This document shows, one piece after another, positions 54,101-62,535 of a stretch of 64,000 bases of DNA. Position numbers and translations under genes: made by a program. Origin of the DNA: an uncultured Paludibaculum sp. (GTDB taxonomy: Bacteria > Acidobacteriota > Terriglobia > Bryobacterales > Bryobacteraceae). Position 1 is the first letter of the stretch. Every line of letters starts with the position of its first letter. The notes under the pieces were generated by a model. The model had not been told where the DNA came from and searched no databases. It was given only the letters and a program-made list of their open reading frames with translations. Location of the stretch: the NCBI RefSeq assembly GCF_963665245.1, contig NZ_OY762267.1, forward strand, positions 1,736,001 to 1,800,000, given 5' to 3'.

Positions 54101-54795
54101 ACCACCGTGACTTCCTGAATGGTGTCGCGCGAGAAGGTCATGGCCGGACGCGGCAGCGTGGTGGCCGCAATGTCGGAGCCGTCCACCAGGACTGAAGCAG
54201 TCCCCGGCTGGCCGCCGCCAATCGCCGTCCCGGCGTTCGGCTGGACATAGCCCGTGTAGGCGCTGGCCGTCTCTGATCCAACTCCGCCGGGTTCGGACGT
54301 AACACCAGGCACCAGCAGGATGACACCCAGCGTGCTGCGCTCGGCCTGCGGCATGTCCTGCACCAACTTGCTCTCCACCGTCGAGGCCACCATGGCCGTG
54401 TCCGTCGACAACAGCGGCGCCTTGGCTTCCACGGTCACCGCCTCCTTCACCGAACCCAGATTCAGGGCGACATCCACGGAACTGACACGGGCCGTCAGCA
54501 CCTCCACTTCCGGCAACACAGCCTGCTGGAATCCGGCCGCGGATACGGTCACCTTGTACTTGCCCGGTTGCAGCGAAGGGGCGACGAACAATCCGCTCTC
54601 GTTTGTCGTCACCTTAACCGTATAGCTGGTGGCTGAATTGGCGATTTCCACCGTGGCACCGCTGACCAGCGCGCGCTGCCCATCAAAGACCTGACCCGTT
54701 ATCTGACCCGTGTTGGATTGTCCGAACAAACAACCCCAAGCAGTCAGGAATAGCGAGGCGAGACATAGCCATTGCTTTTTCACTTGGAACCTCAT
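51115..54795 (-). CDS. TonB-dependent receptor, Oar-like, full length
   Basis: The 1226-residue outer-membrane receptor has a signal peptide (KKQWLCLASLFLTAWGCLFG), a carboxypeptidase-regulatory-like domain (about 28-115, GQITGQVFDGQRALVSGATV), a plug (about 120-250, VLVDGSDIAATTLPR, GVPAQYGRTGGGVINQTTRS) and a long 22-strand-type barrel ending in NIMFRF with the terminal Phe needed for barrel assembly. It likely imports large glycans or siderophores. A strong -10 lies upstream and a divergent WD40 membrane regulator suggests control by the imported ligand. Confidence 0.94.
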   Translation of the reverse strand: MRFQVKKQWLCLASLFLTAWGCLFGQSNTGQITGQVFDGQRALVSGATVEIANSATSYTVKVTTNESGLFVAPSLQPGKYKVTVSAAGFQQAVLPEVEVLTARVSSVDVALNLGSVKEAVTVEAKAPLLSTDTAMVASTVESKLVQDMPQAERSTLGVILLVPGVTSEPGGVGSETASAYTGYVQPNAGTAIGGGQPGTASVLVDGSDIAATTLPRPAMTFSRDTIQEVTVVSNGVPAQYGRTGGGVINQTTRSGSNELHGNAGWGHNDPFFNARQFASPQRGMKHQNFFNGVISGPVILPKIYNGRDKTFFLFNYEPARQSDLAWSLYRLPSPYELQGDFRYSWNLLDQNLVRTQGMDAAKAKGTINNLYYQSPVNTDGFPIGDPYTTSAEYVRIPSNNLAAQLAKNPVAKKLLSAFPTPDNPGAYTMFLRPDGLYNVSGQNAYSARGVKNIDDRYNMKFDHQLSANDRLSVRYSYSPNQGIRFNYWGPDSPYNGIPQDNIVSRNVAVSETHLFGSNLVSETRLTYSRMNLYRGPAPSGISKDWAPDYGLPASTAGVGIPRFNFGISDVGVGTSDGRSVDANYGFGEDFSMLRGRHSLRFGVDIRSFQQNKYPEANLYGGQVNFDASNTGNGVATGEGIATLILGNVTGFQVKTVRIPYYYRWRYYAGYFQDDFKVTPRLTLNLGLRYQVETPRSEKYDRQGSFLPGLAGQVNGIPVTGGFAWSGTNGLGRTLWPTNYAGFEPRVGLAWNPFSRFSVRASYALLHAPLTNLGIPTASVLPELGATNSTIGGTNGGTNPGLVNLITNPIGAIPASAVLTRDPVFAGSSISLLNVDQSSAVPYTQQWSFSMQYEIARNAVLETGYNGTRGLHLFLPSHNINAPSRDTVLPYIQQHANLNQTVNNPLGITDSSGRVLTTSTFGTLRPFQQFYNQGIPQYFDRSGFSMYHAWYAAIRQRFGKGLTFLASYTVAKSIDNATSAAVSSTWWGGAPAQDYSDLRPEKAISINDIPQRIVVGYTYELPVGAGAGKFYNPRNPVLKGILADWRTSGMFSSQAGQPFRVTLGGTGYYMSTGGGDAIDGGAVSLRPQVMPCSNLINPDWRKDPINGEYVNPACFGVPGSLDNPQLGNAGRVLPWIRSPWMNQFDAAMFKTVKIRERFEIELRGDFMGALNHPVFAFNPNYGRQFVTGSYNRSTPATPFSINSTFGKIGQNGILGNRTIRTNIMFRF

Positions 54796-54861
54796 CCCTA
54801 TCTCCCAATTTGTCTGGCGCCTTCCTCGGAGAAGCCGCCTCGGCTCTAGGACCCGATGGCG

Positions 54862-54889
54862 ATTATAGGAATGGGCGGTCCCCCGTCAG
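54862..54889 (-). promoter_or_regulatory. sigma-70-like promoter of the TonB-dependent receptor gene
   Basis: On the minus strand CTGACG (54889-54884) and a perfect TATAAT (54867-54862) are 16 bases apart, and the ATG lies about 67 bases downstream. Confidence 0.6.
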
Positions 54890-54945
54890 TGATCAAATCT
54901 TCTCAATCCGGATCTCAAGCCCCGGAAATCGCCGCGTTACACGCC

Positions 54946-54974
54946 TTGGATCAGGCGTCGCCCGGCGGTATAAG
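54946..54974 (+). promoter_or_regulatory. possible promoter of the winged-helix/WD40 regulator gene
   Basis: TTGGAT and TATAAG are separated by 17 bases, 28 bases before the GTG start of the regulator gene. The -35 match is weak. Confidence 0.4.
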
Positions 54975-55001
54975 ATAATCGCTTAGCCCGGAACTGAAAC
55001 T

Positions 55002-57176
55002 GTGGAGTCGAGCCAATCCAAATCGTCGGCGCCCTCGCGCGACATCGCCCAGTACCGCTTTGGCGCGTATGAGCTCGACGTTACTCATCGCCAGCTCTCA
55101 CGGGACGGTGCACCGGTCCCGTTGGCCTCGAAGGTGCTGGACACCCTCATCGAACTGGTCCGGCATCGCGACGCCGTGATGACTCGTGAGGAGTTACTTG
55201 CTGCGATCTGGCCCGACGTTAACGTTGAAGATTCCAACCTCACCCAGAACATCTTTGTCCTCCGCAAGGCGCTTGAGCAGCCCGGAGGCGAACGGCTGAT
55301 CGTCACAGTGCCCGGCAAAGGCTACCGGTTTGTCAGCGAAGTGACGGAGATACACGCTCACTCTGCGGCGGAGCCCGCCCCCTCGCCGCAACCAGCCGGG
55401 ACTCCGGCCTCGCCCACACGCAGATCCTGGGTCCTCCTGGCCGCTGCTGTCCTGATAGTCCTCGGAGCAGCCATCGGCTATCTGGCACTGCGGCGGGATT
55501 CGCTGGCCACTCCTGCACCGGCCGCCCGGTTCCTGACCAGCTTGCCGGGCAACGAGAATCAACCAGCTCTCTCGCCCGACGGCACGCTGGTCGCCTTCTC
55601 CTGGAACGGGGAGGATCAGGACAACTACGACATATATATAAAAGGTCTGGCGGCGGAAACGCCCGTCCGGCTTACCTCGCAGGCGAGTGAAGAGACCAGC
55701 CCCGTCTGGTCGGCCGATGGACGTCGCCTGGCGTTCGTCCGGCTCTCTCCGGCGGGCGGCGCAATCTATACCATCGACGCTCATGGCGGCGACGAGAAGC
55801 TGATCGCGCCCATCTTCAGCCAGCGTTTCGGGTTCCGCGTCCGCCACCTGGACTGGTCGCCGGACGGCGCATCCTTCGCCGTCGATGACAAGAGCAATGA
55901 GGAAGATACGGTGAGCATCTTCCTCGTCTCCGCCGCGGGCGGTGCCCGGCAGCGCCTCACCTCACCCCCCGCCCGCTCCACCAGCGACCTGGCGCCCCGC
56001 TTCTCACCGGATGGCAAGCAAGTCGCCTTCATCCGGTCCATCGCCCCGCACCTTCGTGCCATCTATCTGGTCCCCACGGCGGGCGGGGGACCTCGTCGCA
56101 TCACGGCGGATCTTCACTGGATCGGTGATCTGGATTGGTCGCCCGATGGCCGTGAACTCATCTACTCCACAGACCGCTCCGGCACCCCGGCTCTGTGGCG
56201 CACGCAAGCCGTGCCCGGATCCACGCCGCAGCCTCTGCGCCCGTCCGGGGAGAATGCCCAGTTCGTCTCCCTGTCACGTCGGAAGGGCAACCTGGCGTAT
56301 ACGCAGGCTGTAACCGATATCAACATCTGGCGCCTGCGCCTGCCCGTCAATGGAGAACCCGCCGGCGAGTGGACCCGGCTGCTCAATTCCACCCGCGAAG
56401 ACAGCGTCGCCCACTATTCACCGGACGGAAAGCACATCGGCTTCCGCTCAGACCGCTCTGGCGTCCCCGCCCTCTGGCTCTCCGACGCACAGGGCCATCA
56501 ACCGCTCCAGCTATTGAAAACAGGAGCCTTGGCCGGCACTGTCGCCTGGTCGCCGGACAGCCGCACCATCGCCTACGACGTTCTGATCGACGACACCCTG
56601 CAACTGCTCACCGTGCCGGCGTCCGGCGGCAAGCCCACCCAAATCACTTTCGACCGCTCCTCGCACGTCCTGCCTCAATGGTCGCCCGACGGCCGCAACC
56701 TGTACTACTCGTCAAATCAGAGTGGCACTTGGCAGGTGTGGCGCATCCCGGCCTCAGGTGGCTCATCCACGCCGGTCACCCGGCAAGGCGGCTGCTGCGC
56801 GCGCTTCTCTCCCGATGGCAAGACGATCTACTACGCCAAGGGCTACTCGGCCGGAGGAATCTGGAAAACCCCGGCCGAGGGAGGCGTCGAAGAGGTAGTG
56901 ATCCCGGAAGTGCAGGCCGAATATTGGGGCTTCTGGGCCGTGGTCGAGAAGGGGATCTACTTCCTGGGCGGAGGCACGCCCGGAGTCCCCCCGCCGCCAC
57001 CCATCAACTTCTACGACTTCAACACGCGCCGCACCACCACCATCGCGCATCACGAGAAACCCGGCTTCCTAATGGGCGCCTATTCCTATTCCATCTCGCC
57101 GGACCGTCGCTATCTACTTACTTCTCAGCTGGATACATCCGGCAGCGACATCATGCTCATAGACGCCGTCAGGTAG
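55002..57176 (+). CDS. membrane one-component regulator: winged helix - TM - WD40/TolB-like propeller
   Basis: The 724-residue protein has an N-terminal OmpR/CadC-type winged helix (YRFGAYELDVTHRQLSRDGA, NLTQNIFVLRKALEQPGGER, VPGKGYRFVSEVT), one transmembrane helix (SWVLLAAAVLIVLGAAIGYL, about 142-162) and a periplasmic beta-propeller of PD40/TolB-like repeats (NQPALSPDGTLVAFSWNGED, ETSPVWSADGRRLAFVRLSP and others). Such proteins transduce an external ligand or envelope state directly to DNA. GTG 55002 is the start. The gene is divergent from the TonB-dependent receptor, its likely target. Confidence 0.92.
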   Translation: MESSQSKSSAPSRDIAQYRFGAYELDVTHRQLSRDGAPVPLASKVLDTLIELVRHRDAVMTREELLAAIWPDVNVEDSNLTQNIFVLRKALEQPGGERLIVTVPGKGYRFVSEVTEIHAHSAAEPAPSPQPAGTPASPTRRSWVLLAAAVLIVLGAAIGYLALRRDSLATPAPAARFLTSLPGNENQPALSPDGTLVAFSWNGEDQDNYDIYIKGLAAETPVRLTSQASEETSPVWSADGRRLAFVRLSPAGGAIYTIDAHGGDEKLIAPIFSQRFGFRVRHLDWSPDGASFAVDDKSNEEDTVSIFLVSAAGGARQRLTSPPARSTSDLAPRFSPDGKQVAFIRSIAPHLRAIYLVPTAGGGPRRITADLHWIGDLDWSPDGRELIYSTDRSGTPALWRTQAVPGSTPQPLRPSGENAQFVSLSRRKGNLAYTQAVTDINIWRLRLPVNGEPAGEWTRLLNSTREDSVAHYSPDGKHIGFRSDRSGVPALWLSDAQGHQPLQLLKTGALAGTVAWSPDSRTIAYDVLIDDTLQLLTVPASGGKPTQITFDRSSHVLPQWSPDGRNLYYSSNQSGTWQVWRIPASGGSSTPVTRQGGCCARFSPDGKTIYYAKGYSAGGIWKTPAEGGVEEVVIPEVQAEYWGFWAVVEKGIYFLGGGTPGVPPPPPINFYDFNTRRTTTIAHHEKPGFLMGAYSYSISPDRRYLLTSQLDTSGSDIMLIDAVR

Positions 57177-57182
57177 TCGGCG

Positions 57183-58883
57183 CTACGACCGAGGGAAAGC
57201 CGCGCGGATCTGTTTGACGTACGTGCGGATCATGGCCGCCTTCAGAATCACCACCTTCTCACCGTACTCGCGCTCCACCGCCGTCGCCTGCGCTTCCAGT
57301 TCCGCCAGCGAAGCCTCGAACCGCCGCGCATTTTCTGCGCTCGGCCGCTGTTTCTGGATCCTGTATCGCAGAAACGCCTCCATGTGCGGGATCGCCACCT
57401 CGATGAACCGACGCTGCAGCCGCAACTGGCCGCTCAGTTTCTCGTACTCTCCCTTAGCCAGACTGCCGCGCACCGCCTCAACATCATCCAGCGACAGCGC
57501 GTTCAATCGCAATGCCTCCAGTCGATCCGCCTTCACCCACTCCACCGTGTGCTCCCGCGGATCCTCGGTCACCTCCCGGATCCGGGCCGCTGCTCGGAAG
57601 TCGGCCGGATTCCACAGCAACATGCTCCTGGCAAACTGCACAAAGTGGCTCTCGAGATAGGGCAGATCCGCCAGGGCACTGTGATTCTGAACCCAGATTC
57701 CGTCCAGGTAATAGAAGCGGTTCGCGATCTCGTTGGTACGCTGCAGGGCCGAGATCACCTTGGGCGCTGCCGCGGCTCCAAAGCGCGCCTCCGCCCACTC
57801 CGACCAGATCCGCTCGATGGGCATCTCCGGGTCTCGCGCCAACCGCGACAGCGCAAAGAAGTTCACCTCGTTGTAGTTGCCGAAGACCGTGGTTCCGTTC
57901 ACCCAGTGCACACGCATGCCCAGGGAGTCGATGCTTCGGTTGTTCCGAAGTGCGTGCTGCAGCCTCTGCTGGATCTCTTCGGGATAACAGTACGGCATCA
58001 GCGACTGCCCCCAGTATTCCCCCGTCCCATCGTAGAGCAGCATCGCCGGTCGGTCCGTCACGTTCAACATCACGTTGTTGGCCGGACGCTGCGGTGTCCA
58101 GTCCCCCGGCTGTACCTTGTGGTCAAGCAGAATCGGCACGTCGCCACCCATCTGCCGCAGCGCCTCGATGATCAACTTCTCCTGCCACGGCACGTGGCTG
58201 AACGTCAGGAACATGAACTGGCGTTGCGAGTCCTGGGCTCCTTGAGCATAAGCCGTCAGCATTTCGGCGAGGAAGTCCGCCCGGCTGTAGTGCGGCGTGA
58301 TCGAGGCAAAGGCGTCCAGGTTGGTCTTCTCCCAGTACATTCCGGAGAAGAAGTCGACGTCGTTTACGAACGGCGTCTCCCATAGATAGATCTCGAAGCA
58401 GTCCGCCTCGGGCAACTGCCGGAACAGTTCCGCCGTCGTACTGCGCAGGTACCGCTGAAACTCGCCTGAAGCAATCCGCCGAGCCTCCGGGTAAGCCTCG
58501 AAGAAACCCTGCGGCGGGTTCGGCCCGGGCCCGCTCAATGTTACTTTCACGCCCAGGCGCTTGAAGCGCTGCAGTTGCCGCCGGTATTTCGCTACCCGCT
58601 CCGCATCCACCACGCGCCGAACCTTCGGGAATCCGTCGTTCGTCACCCATTGATCCGGTGTGAAACCGTGGATCATCACCTCGCCGATCCCGTACTCTTT
58701 GATCTTCTTCTCGAGGGTCGCCACGAACTCTTCGTGGGCGGGTTGCTCGAGCGAGTAGGACAGAATCTCGGCACAGAGCCGCATCGGCTTCCGCGGAGCG
58801 CCGGCCCCGTCGGTTGCCGCGGGCAGCAGCAGCCTCAAACAGACAAATAGAGTAACAATCCGCACGAATCCCGTCTCCTTCAA
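57183..58883 (-). CDS. exported TIM-barrel-like protein, possible glycoside hydrolase
   Basis: The 566-residue protein has a signal-like leader (VRIVTLFVCLRLLLPAATDG). An (alpha/beta)-barrel-like series follows (IGEVMIHGFTPDQWVTNDGF, GVKVTLSGPGPNPPQGFFEA, CFEIYLWETPFVNDVDFFSG with a Glu typical of catalysis), then WVNGTTVFGNYNEVNFFALS and a helix-rich C-terminus (about 440-566). It recalls alpha-glucuronidase-like (GH67/GH115) proteins, but I cannot place it firmly. It is convergent with the regulator gene. Confidence 0.75.
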   Translation of the reverse strand: MKETGFVRIVTLFVCLRLLLPAATDGAGAPRKPMRLCAEILSYSLEQPAHEEFVATLEKKIKEYGIGEVMIHGFTPDQWVTNDGFPKVRRVVDAERVAKYRRQLQRFKRLGVKVTLSGPGPNPPQGFFEAYPEARRIASGEFQRYLRSTTAELFRQLPEADCFEIYLWETPFVNDVDFFSGMYWEKTNLDAFASITPHYSRADFLAEMLTAYAQGAQDSQRQFMFLTFSHVPWQEKLIIEALRQMGGDVPILLDHKVQPGDWTPQRPANNVMLNVTDRPAMLLYDGTGEYWGQSLMPYCYPEEIQQRLQHALRNNRSIDSLGMRVHWVNGTTVFGNYNEVNFFALSRLARDPEMPIERIWSEWAEARFGAAAAPKVISALQRTNEIANRFYYLDGIWVQNHSALADLPYLESHFVQFARSMLLWNPADFRAAARIREVTEDPREHTVEWVKADRLEALRLNALSLDDVEAVRGSLAKGEYEKLSGQLRLQRRFIEVAIPHMEAFLRYRIQKQRPSAENARRFEASLAELEAQATAVEREYGEKVVILKAAMIRTYVKQIRAAFPRS

Positions 58884-59121
58884 CGCTGTGGAATGCGGAC
58901 TCCGGGAATCCCCCGCCAGCGCCCAAAACGAGGCGACCGAGGAGGGGGCGAGTGCCGGGCCGTCCGCTCAGCTCCAGACGAGTCCGATTATAGATTCCGC
59001 CCCCACCCGCGGTCCTCCAATCGGACCTCAAGAAATCTCAAAAGTTGTCTGATGGCCGAGGGCATCCGCTAACAGCCTGTTACCGTCCCATTCCGGGCCT
59101 TGTCCAGGTAGAATCGAATCG

Positions 59122-59772
59122 ATGCTGTGGCAACTGGTTGGCGGTGTTCGCGGACTGTTGATGCTGGCCGGTCTGGCGGCGGCCGGCACGCTGATTCCGT
59201 GGAAGTTCGGATTCCTCTTCCTCGACCCAGCCATCATCCTGCCTTACACGGCGATTGCCATTCTCTTCGCCTCGAACTTCACCGCCCAGGGCGTGGTTGG
59301 CCAGGGCGAGATGGGCGCTATCCGGAGCATCACTCTCGGCGGTGCGCTCTATGGCTGGCTCTGCTGGGTGCTAATCCTCGGGACCTCATTTGCCGCCCTT
59401 GCCTCGTTCCGCGAGCGGCTGGTTCTGCCACCCGCGGGCGTCATCGTCGCCCTCGCCCTGTTCACCGTCTGCGTCTCCTGGCTCAGTTCCTGTCTGGCTG
59501 CCCTGGTCGCCGTCCAGGTGTTCACCGCCAAGGCCGCCCGGGACCTGATGCGCATGGGCTTCTTTTTCGTCGTCCTATTGATGCTGATCGTGCCCCGCTT
59601 CCTGCCAGCCGCTTGGCGAACGTCCACCGCTAAATTGCTGACAGGCGAGCAGTTGCCCATGGTGCTCTTCACGGCGGGACCAATTCTGGCCGTTCTCGGT
59701 CTTCTTGCCCTTCGCCGCATTCCCATTCTGCTGGCCGACCGCCACCTGGGCCTTTCCATCACCGGCGAATGA
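59122..59772 (+). CDS. integral membrane protein of unknown function
   Basis: The 216-residue protein has six predicted membrane helices, beginning with GVRGLLMLAGLAAAGTLIPW and ending with FTAGPILAVLGLLALRRIP. Its layout resembles permease subunits of ABC-2-type transporters or DUF-type membrane proteins, but no family motif is recognised. It precedes the AAA ATPase gene by 86 bases on the same strand. Whether the two products interact is unknown. Confidence 0.78.
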   Translation: MLWQLVGGVRGLLMLAGLAAAGTLIPWKFGFLFLDPAIILPYTAIAILFASNFTAQGVVGQGEMGAIRSITLGGALYGWLCWVLILGTSFAALASFRERLVLPPAGVIVALALFTVCVSWLSSCLAALVAVQVFTAKAARDLMRMGFFFVVLLMLIVPRFLPAAWRTSTAKLLTGEQLPMVLFTAGPILAVLGLLALRRIPILLADRHLGLSITGE

Positions 59773-59858
59773 TTATTGGGTAAGGTTTTCGGATAATCGG
59801 CAAAAATGGGCCGAAGACCACTCTGAAGGCCTCCCCTGATCCCGCCGATAGGACAGGG

Positions 59859-61190
59859 GTGAGTGTTGATTCCGTACTGCCCATTGCCGCTGACGCGGAA
59901 GAGAAGATTGTATTCGTGCCGCCGGTGCCCGAGACTTTGGACGATCTCGGGCTGTCGCAGTCCATGGTGGAGCAGATGGTTCTGAAGACCCTCTATTTTC
60001 GGGGGGATTCTTCGGGCCGGCTGCTGGCCAGTTCCATGGGGCTCAACTTCAGCGTGATCGCACCCCTAATCGAGTTGATGAAGCGCCAGCATCTGCTGAT
60101 GGCGAAGAGCAGTCTCGGCATCGGCGATATCAGCTCGACGTTTGCCCTCACCGAGGCCGGCCGGGAGCTTACCCGGGAATACATCGAGTCCAATTCCTAT
60201 GTCGGCCGCATCCCGGTCCCACTGGAACAATACACCGTCGGCGTGAAGATGCAGCGCAACCGCTCAGACTGGCTGTCGAAGGAGATGCTCGTCAACGCCT
60301 TCAAGCACATGGTGGTCAACGAAGCGACCATGAGCCACCTGGGCCCGGCCGTCAATGCCGGGAAGTCGTTTCTCATCTATGGTCAGCCCGGCAACGGCAA
60401 AACGTATCTCGCCGAGGGCCTATTCAACATCGAGTCGGAACCTATCTACGTCCCCTTCGCGATCGAGTACCAGGGGCAGATCATCCAGCTCTTCGACCCC
60501 AACTATCACCACCGTCTGGATGAGGATCAACTCGAGATCAGCGCCTTCCATCGCGATCTGGACTTTGACGGCCGCTGGTTCCGCTGCAAACGGCCCTTCA
60601 TTACGTCGGGCGGCGAACTCGCGCTGGACATGCTCGACCTCAGCTTCAACCCCGCGTCCAAAATCTACGATGCGCCGTTCCAGCTCAAGGCCAACAACGG
60701 CATCTACCTCATCGACGACTTTGGCCGCCAGAAGGTCACCCCGGCCGAAGTGCTCAACCGCTGGATCGTACCCATGGAGCGTCGCATCGACTACCTCACC
60801 TTCCGCACCGGCGGCAAGGCGCAGGTCCCCTTCGAGTGCTTTCTCGTCTTCTCGACCAACCTGCGGCCGGAACAACTCGGCGACGAGGCGTTTCTGCGCC
60901 GGATCCAGTACAAGATGTTCGTGCGCTCACCGGAGGTGGTGGAGTTCATCAAGATCTTCAAGCGCTACTGTGAGAGCCAGAAGATCCCCTGCGATGACCC
61001 AACGATCGAGGAGTACATCGACAAGAAGTACATGCGCTCCGGCAAGCGGTTCCGGCGGTGCCAACCGCGCGACGTGATCACGCACGCCATCGACCTCATC
61101 CGCTTCGAACGCAAACCCTACAAGCTGACCTATGACGTGTTGGCTCACGCCTTCGACATGACCTTCATCAGCGAAGAGTACGAAACCTAA
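59859..61190 (+). CDS. AAA-type ATPase with N-terminal winged-helix-like domain
   Basis: The 443-residue protein has an N-terminal region (about 25-120, DDLGLSQSMVEQMVLKTLYF, SSTFALTEAGRELTREYIES) like a winged helix. A P-loop follows (FLIYGQPGNGKTYLAEGLFN), then Walker B (NNGIYLIDDFGRQK), sensor 1 (FLVFSTNLRPEQ) and a lid region. It resembles predicted ATPases with chaperone-like or motor function found in several copies in Acidobacteria. GTG 59859 has AGGACAGGG upstream. Its last 14 codons are part of a 61-bp tandem repeat. Partner and function unknown. Confidence 0.88.
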   Translation: MSVDSVLPIAADAEEKIVFVPPVPETLDDLGLSQSMVEQMVLKTLYFRGDSSGRLLASSMGLNFSVIAPLIELMKRQHLLMAKSSLGIGDISSTFALTEAGRELTREYIESNSYVGRIPVPLEQYTVGVKMQRNRSDWLSKEMLVNAFKHMVVNEATMSHLGPAVNAGKSFLIYGQPGNGKTYLAEGLFNIESEPIYVPFAIEYQGQIIQLFDPNYHHRLDEDQLEISAFHRDLDFDGRWFRCKRPFITSGGELALDMLDLSFNPASKIYDAPFQLKANNGIYLIDDFGRQKVTPAEVLNRWIVPMERRIDYLTFRTGGKAQVPFECFLVFSTNLRPEQLGDEAFLRRIQYKMFVRSPEVVEFIKIFKRYCESQKIPCDDPTIEEYIDKKYMRSGKRFRRCQPRDVITHAIDLIRFERKPYKLTYDVLAHAFDMTFISEEYET

Positions 61191-61312
61191 GTCTTCGGCG
61201 CGCAAGCATGCCTTCGACATGACGTTCATCAGTGAAGAGTACGAAACCTAAGTCTTCGGCGTGCAAGCATGCCTTCGACATGACGTTCATCAGTGAGGAG
61301 TACGAGACCTAG
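61149..61312 (+). repeat. 61-bp tandem repeat, 2.7 copies, of the ATPase 3' end
   Basis: Copies begin at 61149, 61210 and 61271; the last is 42 bases. Each encodes AFDMTFISEEYET plus a stop codon, but since 61 is not a multiple of three each copy is in a different frame. Differences are confined to third positions (ACC/ACG, AGC/AGT, GAA/GAG twice, TAA/TAG, and CAC/CAT just before). The third copy abuts the stop of the convergent MFS gene. Confidence 0.93.
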
Positions 61313-62520
61313 TCCGCCTTGCGCGGCACCTGCAGCATGAACATGTAGATGACCACGCCGGCCAGCAGTACGCCTGACGACGTGAGAAACGCGGCTAGAA
61401 AGGTGCCCGTGCGTTCGACGAGATAACCGGTGACCACCGGCGCCACCACGCCGCCCAAATTCCCAACCGCGTTCTGCAATCCCGTCCATTTGCCCGACGC
61501 GCCGGCGCCCGCCAGATTCTGCGACAGAGCCCAGCAGTTCGACGTGTACAAGCCCAGGCCGCAGAAGGCGAGAACCAGGAACGTCATCGACAGGATGTGC
61601 GATGGCACGGTCGCAAACGGCAGCATGATGGCCGTCAGCAGAAGGCCGGCGATCATGAAGTTGCGCCGCAGCGGCACGACTTCGGCGCCCCTGGCGATCA
61701 TGCGGTCGGAGATCCAGCCCGCCGTAATGGTGCACACCGCCGTCACACAAAGAGGGAAGGCGTTGTAGATGGACATCATGCCCATGGTGAAGTGGCGCTC
61801 GCGGATGAGGAACGACGGCAGCCACGTCAGCAGCAGATACCAGTTGTAGTTGAAGCAGAAGAGCCCGATGAAGGTCGCCCAGGCGGAGCGGTCCACCAGC
61901 AGTTCCAACCAGCCTGGTCCTTCCTGCTTCTGCTGACCCGCAGTGGTGTCGCGCGGCGAATAGTAGATCCACGGCACCAGCCAGGCGAGACTCAATCCGC
62001 CAGTCAGGATGAAGAACCAGCGCCAACCGTATGCGCCGATCATCCACCCGCCCAATAACACACCTACCGCTGGACCGAACTTGGTGGCCGCATCGATGAT
62101 CCCATTGGCCAGCCCGCGTTCTTCCTCCTTGAAGCCCTTCGACAGGATCTTCGAGTACGCCGGATAGGCCACCGACTCGCCAATGCCAAGCAACAGCCGG
62201 AAAGCCACCAGCGCGGCAAAGCCTGTCACCATGCCCATCGCCAGCGTGGCCGCCGACCAGATGAGGAACCCCAGGGCATACACCCGCGCCACGTCATATC
62301 GATCCACCAACCATCCGGCCACAATCTGGAACAGCGCGTAGGTCCAGAAGAACGCGGCCAGCAGGAACCCCATCTGCGTGTCGTGCAGCCCGAGCTCCTT
62401 GGTCAACTGCGGAGCGGCGATGCCCAGATTGCCCCGGTCCATGTAGTTGATCAACACGGACACGGCCAGCAACAGGAGCATGGGCCAGTGGGATGGGGTG
62501 CGCTTGGCGTTGGAAGTCAC
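61309..62520 (-). CDS. MFS transporter, hexuronate/ACS-type
   Basis: The 403-residue protein has 12 membrane helices. It opens with MLLLLAVSVLINYMDRGNLG, has motif A in GWLVDRYDVARVY and the typical RLLLGIGESVAYPAYSKILS of the ACS/anion-cation symporter group that includes ExuT and other uronate and sugar-acid transporters. It would bring in monomers or short products of extracellular polysaccharide cleavage. Its stop codon overlaps the last copy of the tandem repeat by three bases. It is separated from the lyase-like genes, so a shared pathway is an inference. Confidence 0.9.
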   Translation of the reverse strand: MTSNAKRTPSHWPMLLLLAVSVLINYMDRGNLGIAAPQLTKELGLHDTQMGFLLAAFFWTYALFQIVAGWLVDRYDVARVYALGFLIWSAATLAMGMVTGFAALVAFRLLLGIGESVAYPAYSKILSKGFKEEERGLANGIIDAATKFGPAVGVLLGGWMIGAYGWRWFFILTGGLSLAWLVPWIYYSPRDTTAGQQKQEGPGWLELLVDRSAWATFIGLFCFNYNWYLLLTWLPSFLIRERHFTMGMMSIYNAFPLCVTAVCTITAGWISDRMIARGAEVVPLRRNFMIAGLLLTAIMLPFATVPSHILSMTFLVLAFCGLGLYTSNCWALSQNLAGAGASGKWTGLQNAVGNLGGVVAPVVTGYLVERTGTFLAAFLTSSGVLLAGVVIYMFMLQVPRKAD

Positions 62521-62535
62521 AAAGCGGGCAGTATA

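Noticed and set aside
58884..59121. TATAAT on the minus strand near 58988 as a promoter for the TIM-barrel-like gene
   Set aside because: The -10 match is good but no acceptable -35 lies 16-18 bases upstream, so it was not listed as a feature.
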